Source: a virus. Taken from it: a DNA stretch of 49,529 nucleotides. Under the pieces are notes generated by a model. The model ran no database searches. It had not been told where the DNA came from and saw nothing but the letters and a program-made list of their open reading frames with translations. A program made the translations under genes and the position numbers. Shown here piece by piece: positions 1 to 6,893 of this stretch; the stretch's first letter is position 1, and each line of letters begins with the position of its first letter. The stretch is from positions 1 through 49,529 of IMG/VR virus record IMGVR_UViG_3300022885_000024; one strand, written 5' to 3'.

Positions 1-20
1 CTATTATTCGGAGGATGAAT

Positions 21-374
21 ATGAAAAGCTTTAAAGAGTTAGCACAAGACATTGTTAATAGAATGGAAGAAGACGCTCCTGTAAATTCAATAGCAGGTGG
101 TGGAGTTGATATGGCTCCTAACGCTGCCGTATCTCACTCACCTAAAATGATGAAAAGAAAAAAAGAACAAGGTGATGAACAACAACAGATATCTAAAAAG
201 ATCGGTAATATGGTCAAAGAGAATAACGACAACAATAGTATTCTACTAAAACAAATATTAGATGGCCTTGATAAAGTTGATACAAAAATTGATGAACAAA
301 TTTATGGAAAAACTGAAATTGTAATAGAAGAAAAACCTGAATACAAAACTTTTAAGGACAAATATAATGGTTAA
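21..374 (+). CDS. Conserved phage protein of unknown function (117 aa)
   Basis: I do not recognise a function. A GGAGG at 10-14 sits six bases before the ATG at 21, so this start is preferred over the in-frame ATG at 15, which directly abuts the GGAGG. The N-terminus (MKSFKELAQDI) is followed by a Gly-rich segment (PVNSIAGGGVDMAPNA), a Lys/Gln-rich middle, and a C-terminal half that looks like a short helical coil. It overlaps the next gene by 8 bases, so the two are probably translated together. Soluble; no membrane segment seen. Confidence 0.75.
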   Translation: MKSFKELAQDIVNRMEEDAPVNSIAGGGVDMAPNAAVSHSPKMMKRKKEQGDEQQQISKKIGNMVKENNDNNSILLKQILDGLDKVDTKIDEQIYGKTEIVIEEKPEYKTFKDKYNG

Positions 375-762
375 AACTTTAAAAGAGTATATGGGTGGAT
401 ATAGAATAGGTTACGTTGATAACATAACTCCTATGGCTAGTTTAGGTGATATACCACCAAAAGGACAAGGTGGTAAAGACAGTAGAGGTGTTGGTTTAAA
501 TGCTAACTCTACTTCACACGGACTTGGTACAATTAAACCATTCTTAACAGCAAATACTGAAAAGAAAAAGGCAGAGATGTATAAGTTGACGAGAAAGGCT
601 ATGTCAATTATGCCAGGTTCTCAAAAACAAAAAGAAATCAAAATACAATTAAACAAAGTTAGAAAAGAATTAGGTTTAGATCCTGTTAAAGAGGATATTA
701 ATAAGATAAAAGAATCAGCTTTATATAAACATATGGTTGATAAAAAAATAATAAAGGACTAA
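367..762 (+). CDS. Conserved phage protein of unknown function (131 aa)
   Basis: Starts inside the end of the preceding gene, which implies translational coupling. The first 60 residues are Gly/Ser/Asn-rich and probably disordered; residues 65-131 are Lys-rich and predicted helical. There are no cysteines and no signal peptide. It shares with its upstream neighbour a Pro/Gly-containing segment in the first third, but I cannot show they are homologous. Function unknown. Confidence 0.7.
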   Translation: MVKTLKEYMGGYRIGYVDNITPMASLGDIPPKGQGGKDSRGVGLNANSTSHGLGTIKPFLTANTEKKKAEMYKLTRKAMSIMPGSQKQKEIKIQLNKVRKELGLDPVKEDINKIKESALYKHMVDKKIIKD

Positions 763-763
763 A

Positions 764-1342
764 ATGGAACTATTAATAGCATTAGCAATGAAATTTTGGC
801 AGTGGTCACTTCTAATCGTATTAGTGATTATTGGTTATCTGATTAACTTGTTAGATAAAAAGAAAAGTAATATGAAATTTACCTACACAGGTATGCCTCA
901 TCTTAAACCCATACCAATTAAAACAAAAGGTAAAGGTTTTTGGAAGGGTATAGTTATGTGGTTACTATCAACTAGAAATTGGGAATTAGTAGCAGATTGG
1001 AAATATAATATGAACGGTAACGAATATGTAATACCAGCAGGCTTTCAATTTGATGGTGCTAGTATACCTAAATTTATGAGAACATTTTTCTCACCAGTGG
1101 GAGTTTTATTAATGGGTGGATTAGTCCACGATTATATGTACAAGTACACAGCTTGTAAGCCGTCAACTAAAAAAGGTTCACTTCTACTTGTAGATCAAAA
1201 GAAAGCAGATCAAATCTTTAGAGATATTAATATAGAAGTAAATGGATTTTATTTTATGAATTATCTAGCATACTGGTCATTAAGAGCTGGTGGTTTTGTT
1301 GCTTGGAGAGGTCATAGAAAAATAAACGCTAAAATAAAATAG
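764..1342 (+). CDS. DUF1353-type phage membrane protein (192 aa)
   Basis: The first 30 residues form one transmembrane helix (WQWSLLIVLVIIGYLINLL). The rest matches the DUF1353 pattern common in tailed phages: a short beta region ending in FDGASIPKFMR, then GGLVHDYMY and an Asp/Lys-rich helix (DQKKADQIFRDI). The role of DUF1353 is unknown; its members often lie near lysis genes, as here. It starts one base after the previous stop. The N-terminal anchor is an addition to the domain and would tether it to the inner membrane with the domain on one side. Confidence 0.8.
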   Translation: MELLIALAMKFWQWSLLIVLVIIGYLINLLDKKKSNMKFTYTGMPHLKPIPIKTKGKGFWKGIVMWLLSTRNWELVADWKYNMNGNEYVIPAGFQFDGASIPKFMRTFFSPVGVLLMGGLVHDYMYKYTACKPSTKKGSLLLVDQKKADQIFRDINIEVNGFYFMNYLAYWSLRAGGFVAWRGHRKINAKIK

Positions 1343-1351
1343 GAGACTAAT

Positions 1352-1474
1352 ATGTTTTTAACAATAGGTTTATTACTAGGTTTTATATTAGGTTGGTATG
1401 TCAATGAGAAGTTTGAAGACATACAAGAAATACTTGAAAAATCATATTCAAAATTAAAGTTTTGGAATAAATAA
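1352..1474 (+). CDS. Small single-pass membrane protein (40 aa)
   Basis: The ATG at 1352 follows AGGAG at 1341-1345. The product starts MFLTIGLLLGFILGWYVNEK and ends with a charged amphipathic tail. The hydrophobic stretch at residues 2-16 is a membrane anchor. It lies between the DUF1353 membrane protein and the spanin-like protein, so a role in lysis or envelope is plausible but unproven. Confidence 0.65.
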   Translation: MFLTIGLLLGFILGWYVNEKFEDIQEILEKSYSKLKFWNK

Positions 1475-1487
1475 AAAAGGATAAATT

Positions 1488-1958
1488 ATGTTTGGTGGAA
1501 TTAGATTACTTTTTATTGGGATTATCGCTAGCGCTGTAATAGGCGCTAGTGTTTATGTGATGAAGTTAAGATCAGATAATGCTATTCTAAAAGCAAATCA
1601 AGTACAATTGGAACAAGCAGTTTCAACTCAAAAACAACTTATAGAAAATCAACAAAAAGATTTTACAGAAATTTTAGAAGCTAATAAGAAAATGAATGAG
1701 CTAGTCGGCAATCTTAAAAAAGATATGGACGATTTAGACAAACGTTTCAACAAAAACAATAGGGACATTGGCAAACTTGCCTTTGAAAAACCTGCTGTTG
1801 TGGAACGATTAATCAACAAAGGTACTGTAAAAGCTAACAGATGTATAGAAATTGCTAGCGGATCACCTTTAACCGAAATAGAAAAAAATGCTACAAAGAA
1901 ATCGGAGATCAATACTGAATGCCCGGCGATAGCAAATCCAAATTTCATAAATTATTAA
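1488..1958 (+). CDS. Spanin-like (Rz-type) inner-membrane coiled-coil protein (156 aa)
   Basis: An N-terminal transmembrane helix (residues 5-25) is followed by a long coiled coil (about 27-100) and a globular C-terminus with two cysteines (NRCIEI and NTECPAI). This is the layout of an inner-membrane spanin such as lambda Rz, which links the inner membrane to an outer-membrane lipoprotein to complete lysis. A lipoprotein gene (2639-2995) and small membrane proteins lie just downstream, which supports the call. I see no decisive sequence signature; a general membrane-anchored structural protein is the alternative. Confidence 0.55.
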   Translation: MFGGIRLLFIGIIASAVIGASVYVMKLRSDNAILKANQVQLEQAVSTQKQLIENQQKDFTEILEANKKMNELVGNLKKDMDDLDKRFNKNNRDIGKLAFEKPAVVERLINKGTVKANRCIEIASGSPLTEIEKNATKKSEINTECPAIANPNFINY

Positions 1959-1979
1959 TCTTTACTATGTTCCTTATTG

Positions 1980-1987
1980 TATAAATA
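1980..1987 (+). promoter_or_regulatory. T4-type late promoter TATAAATA
   Basis: The octamer TATAAATA matches the T4 late promoter recognised by gp55-bound RNA polymerase. It is followed by five bases (GATAT) and then the ATG at 1993 of the GIY-YIG gene. Transcription from T4 late promoters begins a few bases downstream of the octamer, so the message would begin at or next to the start codon. A gp33 homologue elsewhere in the window shows the phage uses this system. Confidence 0.7.
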
Positions 1988-1992
1988 GATAT

Positions 1993-2646
1993 ATGTTAAA
2001 TACTACTAGATTTTATGTATATCATTGGTTAAGAAAAGATGGCACACCATATTATGTTGGTAAAGGTCAGACGAATAGGGCAACCGATAAAAGACGAAGA
2101 TATATTCCGTCATTAGATAGAATTAAATTAATAAAAGTAAATCTTACAGAAAAACAAGCACACGATTTTGAGAAATCTGAAATCTCAAAGTATGGCCGTA
2201 AAGATTTGGGAACAGGTATTTTAAGAAATAAAACTGAAGGTGGAGATGGTCACGTACCAGGTCCAGAAACAAGATTAAAGTTATCTTTAGCACTCAAAGG
2301 AAAAAACAAAGGAAACCCTGCTTGGAATAAAGGTCTCAAAGGTGTTCAAAAATCAAATAAAAAAGGTGGTAATAGACCTGACCTTACACCAGAGATAAGA
2401 GCAAGAATGGCAGAAAAAGTCAGAGCATATAAACTAGGTAAAAAAATGAGTGATGAGTCAAAAAAGAAAATCAGTAAAGCAAACAAAGGTAATAAAAGAC
2501 CTGATATGATAGGTAATAAATTATCAAGTGGCGCAAGAGATAACTCGGCGTTTAGAACACCAGAATGGAGACAAATGCTAAGTGAAAGAATGAAAAAAAG
2601 ATGGGCAAATGGATTACATACTCACCAAAGGTGGGCAAATGCGTAA
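1993..2646 (+). CDS. GIY-YIG homing endonuclease with NUMOD3 repeats (217 aa)
   Basis: The N-terminal 95 residues carry a GIY-YIG nuclease domain: FYVYHWLRKDG and PYYVGKGQTNRA give the two signature strands, with catalytic-type Arg and Tyr following. The C-terminal half is very basic and holds NUMOD3-like DNA-binding repeats (for example LALKGKNKGNPAWNKG and MSDESKKKISKANKG). This matches free-standing Seg-type homing endonucleases of T4-like phages. It has its own late promoter and separates the spanin-like gene from the lipoprotein gene, so it is probably an insertion in a lysis cluster. Its last 8 bases overlap the next gene. Confidence 0.9.
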   Translation: MLNTTRFYVYHWLRKDGTPYYVGKGQTNRATDKRRRYIPSLDRIKLIKVNLTEKQAHDFEKSEISKYGRKDLGTGILRNKTEGGDGHVPGPETRLKLSLALKGKNKGNPAWNKGLKGVQKSNKKGGNRPDLTPEIRARMAEKVRAYKLGKKMSDESKKKISKANKGNKRPDMIGNKLSSGARDNSAFRTPEWRQMLSERMKKRWANGLHTHQRWANA

Positions 2647-2995
2647 CATCATATTAGTTATTCTATTAGGACTTATTCTAACAGGTTGTTCTAGTGTTAA
2701 GAAGTTAAGTATATTTAAGGAAGAAGTAAAAAGACAAGAACTTAACTTATCAAAACCTACACCATTACAGTTAGAAGCTATAAAATGGATTATTATCACT
2801 AGTGAGAACGCTGAGGAAGTTTTTAAAAAACTAAAAGAACAAGGCATAGACCCGGTTTTATGGGGCCTGAGCGATAACGATTTTGAACTATTATCAAAGA
2901 ACTTTGCTCAAATAAGAAACCAATTAACAATAACAAATGAGTTACTAGACAAGTATAAAGAATACTACGAACCAAAGGAGAAAAATAATGATTAG
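2639..2995 (+). CDS. Phage lipoprotein, possible outer-membrane lysis partner (118 aa)
   Basis: The start at 2639 is chosen because AAAGGTGG at 2627-2633 precedes it and because it gives a clean lipoprotein signal, MRNIILVILLGLILTGCSS, with lipid-modified Cys17. The mature part is helical (KPTPLQLEAIKWIIITSENA onwards) and contains a segment (PVLWGLSDNDFELLSKNFAQ) that I have seen in marine phage lipoproteins next to holins. It may be the outer-membrane partner of the coiled-coil protein at 1488, but it is longer than a classical Rz1 and lacks a Pro-rich tract. It overlaps the GIY-YIG gene upstream and the membrane protein downstream. Confidence 0.75.
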   Translation: MRNIILVILLGLILTGCSSVKKLSIFKEEVKRQELNLSKPTPLQLEAIKWIIITSENAEEVFKKLKEQGIDPVLWGLSDNDFELLSKNFAQIRNQLTITNELLDKYKEYYEPKEKNND

Positions 2996-3188
2996 AAATT
3001 ATAAAGACATAGTGATTTTATTAATAACAAGCGGTGTACTATTGCTTCTTGGAGTTATCATCATAGGAGACTATGTGGTAGCACTAGAAGAAAACAGACC
3101 AGTAGATGAAAGCGTAATTACATTAATGAAGATGTCAGTTACAGGATTAATTGGTGTTATTGGTGGTTACATTGGTGGAAGTAAATAA
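2988..3188 (+). CDS. Small two-helix membrane protein, holin candidate (66 aa)
   Basis: Two hydrophobic helices (about residues 8-28 and 46-62) separated by a charged loop (ALEENRPVDES). The second helix is Gly-rich (GLIGVIGGYIGGSK), as in several small phage holins. The gene overlaps the preceding lipoprotein by 8 bases and GGAG precedes the ATG. A holin role fits the surrounding lysis-like genes but rests only on size, topology and place. Confidence 0.55.
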   Translation: MIRNYKDIVILLITSGVLLLLGVIIIGDYVVALEENRPVDESVITLMKMSVTGLIGVIGGYIGGSK

Positions 3189-3194
3189 GACACA

Positions 3195-3470
3195 ATGTTT
3201 TTTGAAATACTAACACAGTTTGGATTACCAGTAGCAGCTGCTGTTACAATGGGTGGCTTCATCTATATTATTCTAAAGTATATTTTAGGTGGTGTTGTAG
3301 GTTCAGTAAAAGGTTTACACGGTATCATTATGGGTTTAGAAAACAGAATAGATACAATGAATAACGACTTGATACATATTGATACTTTAATATCATCAGC
3401 TCTACATCTTAAACCTGATTTAGATAGAATTGCTAGGTCTGATGGAAAAAATGATGCTCGTAAAGACTAA
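3195..3470 (+). CDS. Single-pass membrane protein with coiled tail, copy 1 (91 aa)
   Basis: Residues 5-35 are hydrophobic (FGLPVAAAVTMGGFIYIILK), then a helical, probably coiled segment (ENRIDTMNNDLIHIDTLISS). It resembles the next gene in layout and in parts of its sequence (LPVAAAVTMGGFIYIILK against FATLAAIAMGWFIWFIYN), so the two are likely tandem duplicates. They may be holins or holin/antiholin partners; nothing in the sequence proves it. Transcribed with the lysis-like group. Confidence 0.55.
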   Translation: MFFEILTQFGLPVAAAVTMGGFIYIILKYILGGVVGSVKGLHGIIMGLENRIDTMNNDLIHIDTLISSALHLKPDLDRIARSDGKNDARKD

Positions 3471-3721
3471 TGCCAATATTAGACATACTTAATCAATACG
3501 GTTTTGCGACACTGGCCGCTATTGCTATGGGTTGGTTTATTTGGTTCATCTATAATTTTATAACACAAGAAGTTACAAGTAAGTTAAAAGAAGCTTCATC
3601 AGCTCTAATACAGTTATTAGATAAAATAAGAAGACTTGACAATGACCTTATACGAATTAAGGCAAAATTAAACACAGTTCTCACTCTCCGAGAACAAGAA
3701 AAATACAAAAACAAAGACTAA
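3470..3721 (+). CDS. Single-pass membrane protein with coiled tail, copy 2 (83 aa)
   Basis: Begins on the last base of the preceding stop (TAATG), so it is translationally coupled. One N-terminal hydrophobic helix (FATLAAIAMGWFIWFIYNFI) is followed by a helical, charged tail (DKIRRLDNDLIRIKAKLNT) that parallels the tail of its neighbour (ENRIDTMNNDLIHIDTLISS). Probable diverged paralogue of the 3195 gene. Holin-type role possible, not shown. Confidence 0.55.
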   Translation: MPILDILNQYGFATLAAIAMGWFIWFIYNFITQEVTSKLKEASSALIQLLDKIRRLDNDLIRIKAKLNTVLTLREQEKYKNKD

Positions 3722-3725
3722 TAAT

Positions 3726-3733
3726 TATAAATA
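3726..3733 (+). promoter_or_regulatory. T4-type late promoter TATAAATA before the curli cassette
   Basis: Exact TATAAATA followed by five bases (GTAGT) and the ATG of the CsgF gene at 3739, the same geometry as at 1980 and 41481. It implies that the curli cassette is expressed late in infection, together with virion genes, from a message that begins at or next to the start codon. No Shine-Dalgarno-like sequence lies between the octamer and the ATG. Confidence 0.75.
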
Positions 3734-3738
3734 GTAGT

Positions 3739-4227
3739 ATGAAAACATCATTTAAAACAATGGTGTTAGTAGTGGGACTTACATTAATTACACCGACTAC
3801 ATCAATACTAGCATCCGAATTGACACAGGAGTTTAAAAACCCTGCCTTTAGTGGTAATGGTTACTCGTCCCATGTGCTATCCATAAATCAACTTGAAGTA
3901 CAAAGAAAACAAAAAGTAATTGATGATGAGAAATCAGCAGCTTCGGCCGCTGAAAGAGATGAAAAGAACAAGACAGTAAACAAATTTATTGCCAACGTAG
4001 AGAGTAGAATATATGCTAACTTATCCAAACAGTTAGTTGACAATATGTTTGGTACAAGTTGTGATAGTAGTACAACAACTTGCCCCACAAGTGGTACTTC
4101 AACGATTGAAGGAGCTACAATCTATTGGGTAAAAGACACTATAACTGAAATCATTACATTAACAATTACAGCTGATGATGGAACAACCACAACTATGGCA
4201 GTTCCGATTGGTGACTTTAAATTTTAA
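3739..4227 (+). CDS. csgF: CsgF-like curli assembly factor (162 aa)
   Basis: In bacteria CsgF binds the CsgG outer-membrane pore from outside and helps anchor and nucleate curli fibres. Here a signal peptide (residues 1-26) is followed by a mature N-terminus with FKNPAFSGNGY, matching the conserved F-K/R-N-P-x-F-x-G-N start of CsgF, and then LSINQLEVQRK, a helix, and a C-terminal beta-rich domain ending in DGTTTTMAVPIGDFKF. Length is close to bacterial CsgF. There are two Cys in a Thr/Ser-rich loop (CDSSTTTCPTSG). csgG follows after one base. The call is strong because of this pairing. Confidence 0.88.
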   Translation: MKTSFKTMVLVVGLTLITPTTSILASELTQEFKNPAFSGNGYSSHVLSINQLEVQRKQKVIDDEKSAASAAERDEKNKTVNKFIANVESRIYANLSKQLVDNMFGTSCDSSTTTCPTSGTSTIEGATIYWVKDTITEIITLTITADDGTTTTMAVPIGDFKF

Positions 4228-4228
4228 A

Positions 4229-5059
4229 ATGAAAATATTACTAATCTTATTACTAGGACTTGTATTATCAGGTTGTCAAACCGGAAAAGAAATTGAAATA
4301 TATAAAGGTAAAACGCCATACATTGAAGGTACAACTACTAAAGATAGATTAATGGCTATACCTGATTTAGATGGTCAACCTAAGATTACAATTGCTATTT
4401 ACAGCTTTACAGACCAGACAGGTCAAAGAAAACCAAGTACAAAGTTTTCTCAATTGTCAACTGCTGTTACACAAGGTAGTAGTATGTTTGTAGTGGACGC
4501 ATTTAAAAGTATCTCTGGTGGAGATTGGTTTCAAGTATTAGAGAGAGAAGGATTAGGTAATCTAATTAAAGAAAGACAACTAATTAGATCAACAAGAACA
4601 GAATATGATGGTGAACAAGTAGTAGGTAATATATTAAAACCGTTAGTGTTCGCTGGACTTCTTGTAGAAGGTGGTATCGTAGGGTACGACAGTAATATAC
4701 AGACCGGAGGAATGGGCGCTAGATTTTTAGGAATTGGTTTAAGTGAGCAATATAGAGTAGACCAAGTAACAATATCATTAAGACTTGTTTCTGTACAATC
4801 GGGTGAGATATTAATAACCACAAATGTGACTAAAACAATTGCTAGTCATTCAAAAGGTGGTGATGTATTTACATTTTTAGATATGAATACAAAAGCTTTA
4901 GAATTAGAAAGTGGCGTTGCCGTTAACGAACCAGTAACCTACGCTATTAGAACTGCTATAGAATTTGCCGTACTTGAATTGATTTACGAAGGTAAAGACA
5001 AAGGATACTGGGAATTTAAAGAAGAAAATAAAAAAGAAAAAGGAATACATAAAAAATGA
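4229..5059 (+). CDS. csgG: CsgG-like curli secretion channel lipoprotein (276 aa)
   Basis: CsgG forms the nonameric outer-membrane pore of type VIII secretion that exports curli subunits. The start at 4229 gives a clean lipoprotein signal (MKILLILLLGLVLSGCQTG, lipidated Cys16), so an upstream in-frame start is rejected. The mature protein has CsgG features: KITIAIYSFTDQTGQRKPS, FKSISGGDWFQVLEREGLGN and a C-terminal helical end. The length is almost that of E. coli CsgG (277). It ends in an ATGA overlap with the curlin gene, its likely substrate. No csgE or csgC homologue is seen nearby. Confidence 0.93.
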   Translation: MKILLILLLGLVLSGCQTGKEIEIYKGKTPYIEGTTTKDRLMAIPDLDGQPKITIAIYSFTDQTGQRKPSTKFSQLSTAVTQGSSMFVVDAFKSISGGDWFQVLEREGLGNLIKERQLIRSTRTEYDGEQVVGNILKPLVFAGLLVEGGIVGYDSNIQTGGMGARFLGIGLSEQYRVDQVTISLRLVSVQSGEILITTNVTKTIASHSKGGDVFTFLDMNTKALELESGVAVNEPVTYAIRTAIEFAVLELIYEGKDKGYWEFKEENKKEKGIHKK

Positions 5060-5739
5060 AAACAATAATTAGTGTTATTATGTTCTTAATGATGACTACT
5101 TTGTCATATGCTAACGACATATACGTTACTCAATCAGGCGCTAACCTTGATTTAGATATAACACAAGACGGATCTAACAACACAGTAGGTAACTCAACTA
5201 CAGCATCAGCTTCAACAGGTGCTACAACTATATTGAATATAGACCAAGTTGGAGGTTCAAACGTTATTAAATACCAGATCAATGGTGCTACATACACAGG
5301 TGTTATTAGTTTAACTGGTGATTCAAATGATGTTGACTTAAATTGTGATAGTGGAAATGGTAACAGTTCTTGTGGAACTATAACTGCCAATATTACTTGG
5401 ACAGGTTCATCAAGTGATATAGATTTAGATATAGGAGAAACAGCTGACGCTGCTAGTTCAACTGTTAATATAACAGGAGCTTCAGGATCAGACAGTAACG
5501 TAATCGCTGCTACTGTTGATGGTACAAGTGCTGTATTAACAATTACAGTTAACGGAGATACAAACAATTACTTAATTGACATAGATGGTAATGGGGATAG
5601 TATTGGTCACACACTAATACACGCACATACAGGATCAATTGCTGATGTTGACATTATACAATCAGGTGTTAATGATAACTATATTGACCTAACAACAAGC
5701 GGAGATAACGCTGAGGTTACTATCAGCCAAACGGATTAA
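5056..5739 (+). CDS. Curlin-repeat protein, secreted amyloid subunit (227 aa)
   Basis: A signal peptide (residues 1-19) is followed by curlin-type repeats with the spaced Gln/Gly/Asn pattern, such as YVTQSGANLDLDITQDGSNN, LNIDQVGGSNVIKY and VDIIQSGVNDNYIDLT. This is the pattern of CsgA/CsgB subunits, which exit through CsgG and assemble into amyloid fibres. The repeats are irregular in the middle, where a Cys pair lies (DLNCDSGNGNSSCGTI). It overlaps csgG by four bases, so the channel and cargo are coupled. Whether it plays the CsgA or the CsgB part cannot be told. Confidence 0.85.
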   Translation: MKTIISVIMFLMMTTLSYANDIYVTQSGANLDLDITQDGSNNTVGNSTTASASTGATTILNIDQVGGSNVIKYQINGATYTGVISLTGDSNDVDLNCDSGNGNSSCGTITANITWTGSSSDIDLDIGETADAASSTVNITGASGSDSNVIAATVDGTSAVLTITVNGDTNNYLIDIDGNGDSIGHTLIHAHTGSIADVDIIQSGVNDNYIDLTTSGDNAEVTISQTD

Positions 5740-5777
5740 TATGATAACAATAATTTTATACTCGGGGTTAATAATTT

Positions 5778-6893
5778 ATGCGAGCTACAAATTTTATAAT
5801 TGGGTTCATACTTTTAACCCTTACGACTTTAGCAACAAATAGTTTTGCTACTATTGGTGAAGTAACACTACACAAAGGTAGTGCTGTTATTGATAGGCAA
5901 GATGGTGATAAAGGTATAACCGTAAAGAAAGAACTAGATATTTTTTCTTATGATACTGTTAAGACCGGGAATGGTAAAGTTGGTATTGTTTTTATAGATG
6001 ATACTAGAGTTGATATTACCGAACACAGTAAACTTATTATAGATGAGTTTGTTTATGACCCTAACACTAACACAGGTTCTTTATCATTAAAAGCTTCCTT
6101 AGGTACAATTAGATATGCTAGTGGTCAAATCGCTAAAAACTCAGCACAGAATGTAAAGATTACTACACCAACAGCTACTATTGCTGTTAGAGGTACTGAT
6201 TTTGCTATGACTGTAAATGAAATAGGCGGATCAACAATTATATTACTACCTAGTTGTAATGGTAACGGTCAATGTTATGTTGGTGAGATTGAAGTACAAA
6301 CAGACGCAGGATTTGTAATAATGAATCAAGCATTTCAAGCTACACAAGTTGATACGTTAGAATCGAAACCTTTAAAACCTGTATTACTTGACCTTGATGA
6401 AAATATGATTAATAATCTCCTGATTGTTAGTCAACCACAAAACTTAAAAGATCAAATAGAAGATGAAAAGTTTAAAGAAACAGCAAGTGCTTTAGATTTA
6501 GACTTTTTAAAGTTTGATGATTTAGACGTTGATATGTTAGAAGTTGAAGAAGATGAATTTGCTTCAGCACTTGATATAGATTTTTTAGATAATGATTTTT
6601 TAGTTGATATTTTAGATCAATTAAACAAACAACTTGCTTTACAAATGAGAAGTGAGTTTGATAAAAATAAAGACACAAAGAAAGCAGGTAAAGATGAGTT
6701 TGGTGTTATACTTTTACTAGAGGATCCTCAATGGGTTTGGACTAGACTTGACGCTGCTCAAAACAATATAGTATTAAGACTTGATATGGAAAACAGTTAT
6801 ACTATAAACGTAAGACAAGGCGATACAGAAATTATAGATTATGAATTAGGTGATGGTGGTCAAAATCAAATTAGAATAAATCAGAATCAATAA
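5778..6893 (+). CDS. Exported FecR-domain protein with acidic tail (371 aa)
   Basis: A signal peptide (about residues 1-25) precedes a FecR domain: IGEVTLHKGSAVI, VKTGNGKVGIVFIDDTRVDI and the hallmark TPTATIAVRGTDFAM. In bacteria FecR domains are periplasmic sensors or scaffold domains, often linked to surface polymers. Here there is no membrane helix before the domain, so it is exported and not a classical anti-sigma factor. Residues about 230-285 are very acidic, with a twofold repeat (ASALDLDFL, ASALDIDFL). The start at 5778 gives the best signal peptide. It lies between two curlin genes and shares TAATG with the next, so a part in fibre assembly or regulation is likely. Confidence 0.82.
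   Translation: MRATNFIIGFILLTLTTLATNSFATIGEVTLHKGSAVIDRQDGDKGITVKKELDIFSYDTVKTGNGKVGIVFIDDTRVDITEHSKLIIDEFVYDPNTNTGSLSLKASLGTIRYASGQIAKNSAQNVKITTPTATIAVRGTDFAMTVNEIGGSTIILLPSCNGNGQCYVGEIEVQTDAGFVIMNQAFQATQVDTLESKPLKPVLLDLDENMINNLLIVSQPQNLKDQIEDEKFKETASALDLDFLKFDDLDVDMLEVEEDEFASALDIDFLDNDFLVDILDQLNKQLALQMRSEFDKNKDTKKAGKDEFGVILLLEDPQWVWTRLDAAQNNIVLRLDMENSYTINVRQGDTEIIDYELGDGGQNQIRINQNQ

Noticed and set aside
5741-5842. 33-codon frame between the curlin and FecR genes (MITIILYSGLIIYASYKFYN and on)
   Set aside because: It overlaps the FecR signal-peptide start by 65 bases, has only a weak ribosome site and no family support.
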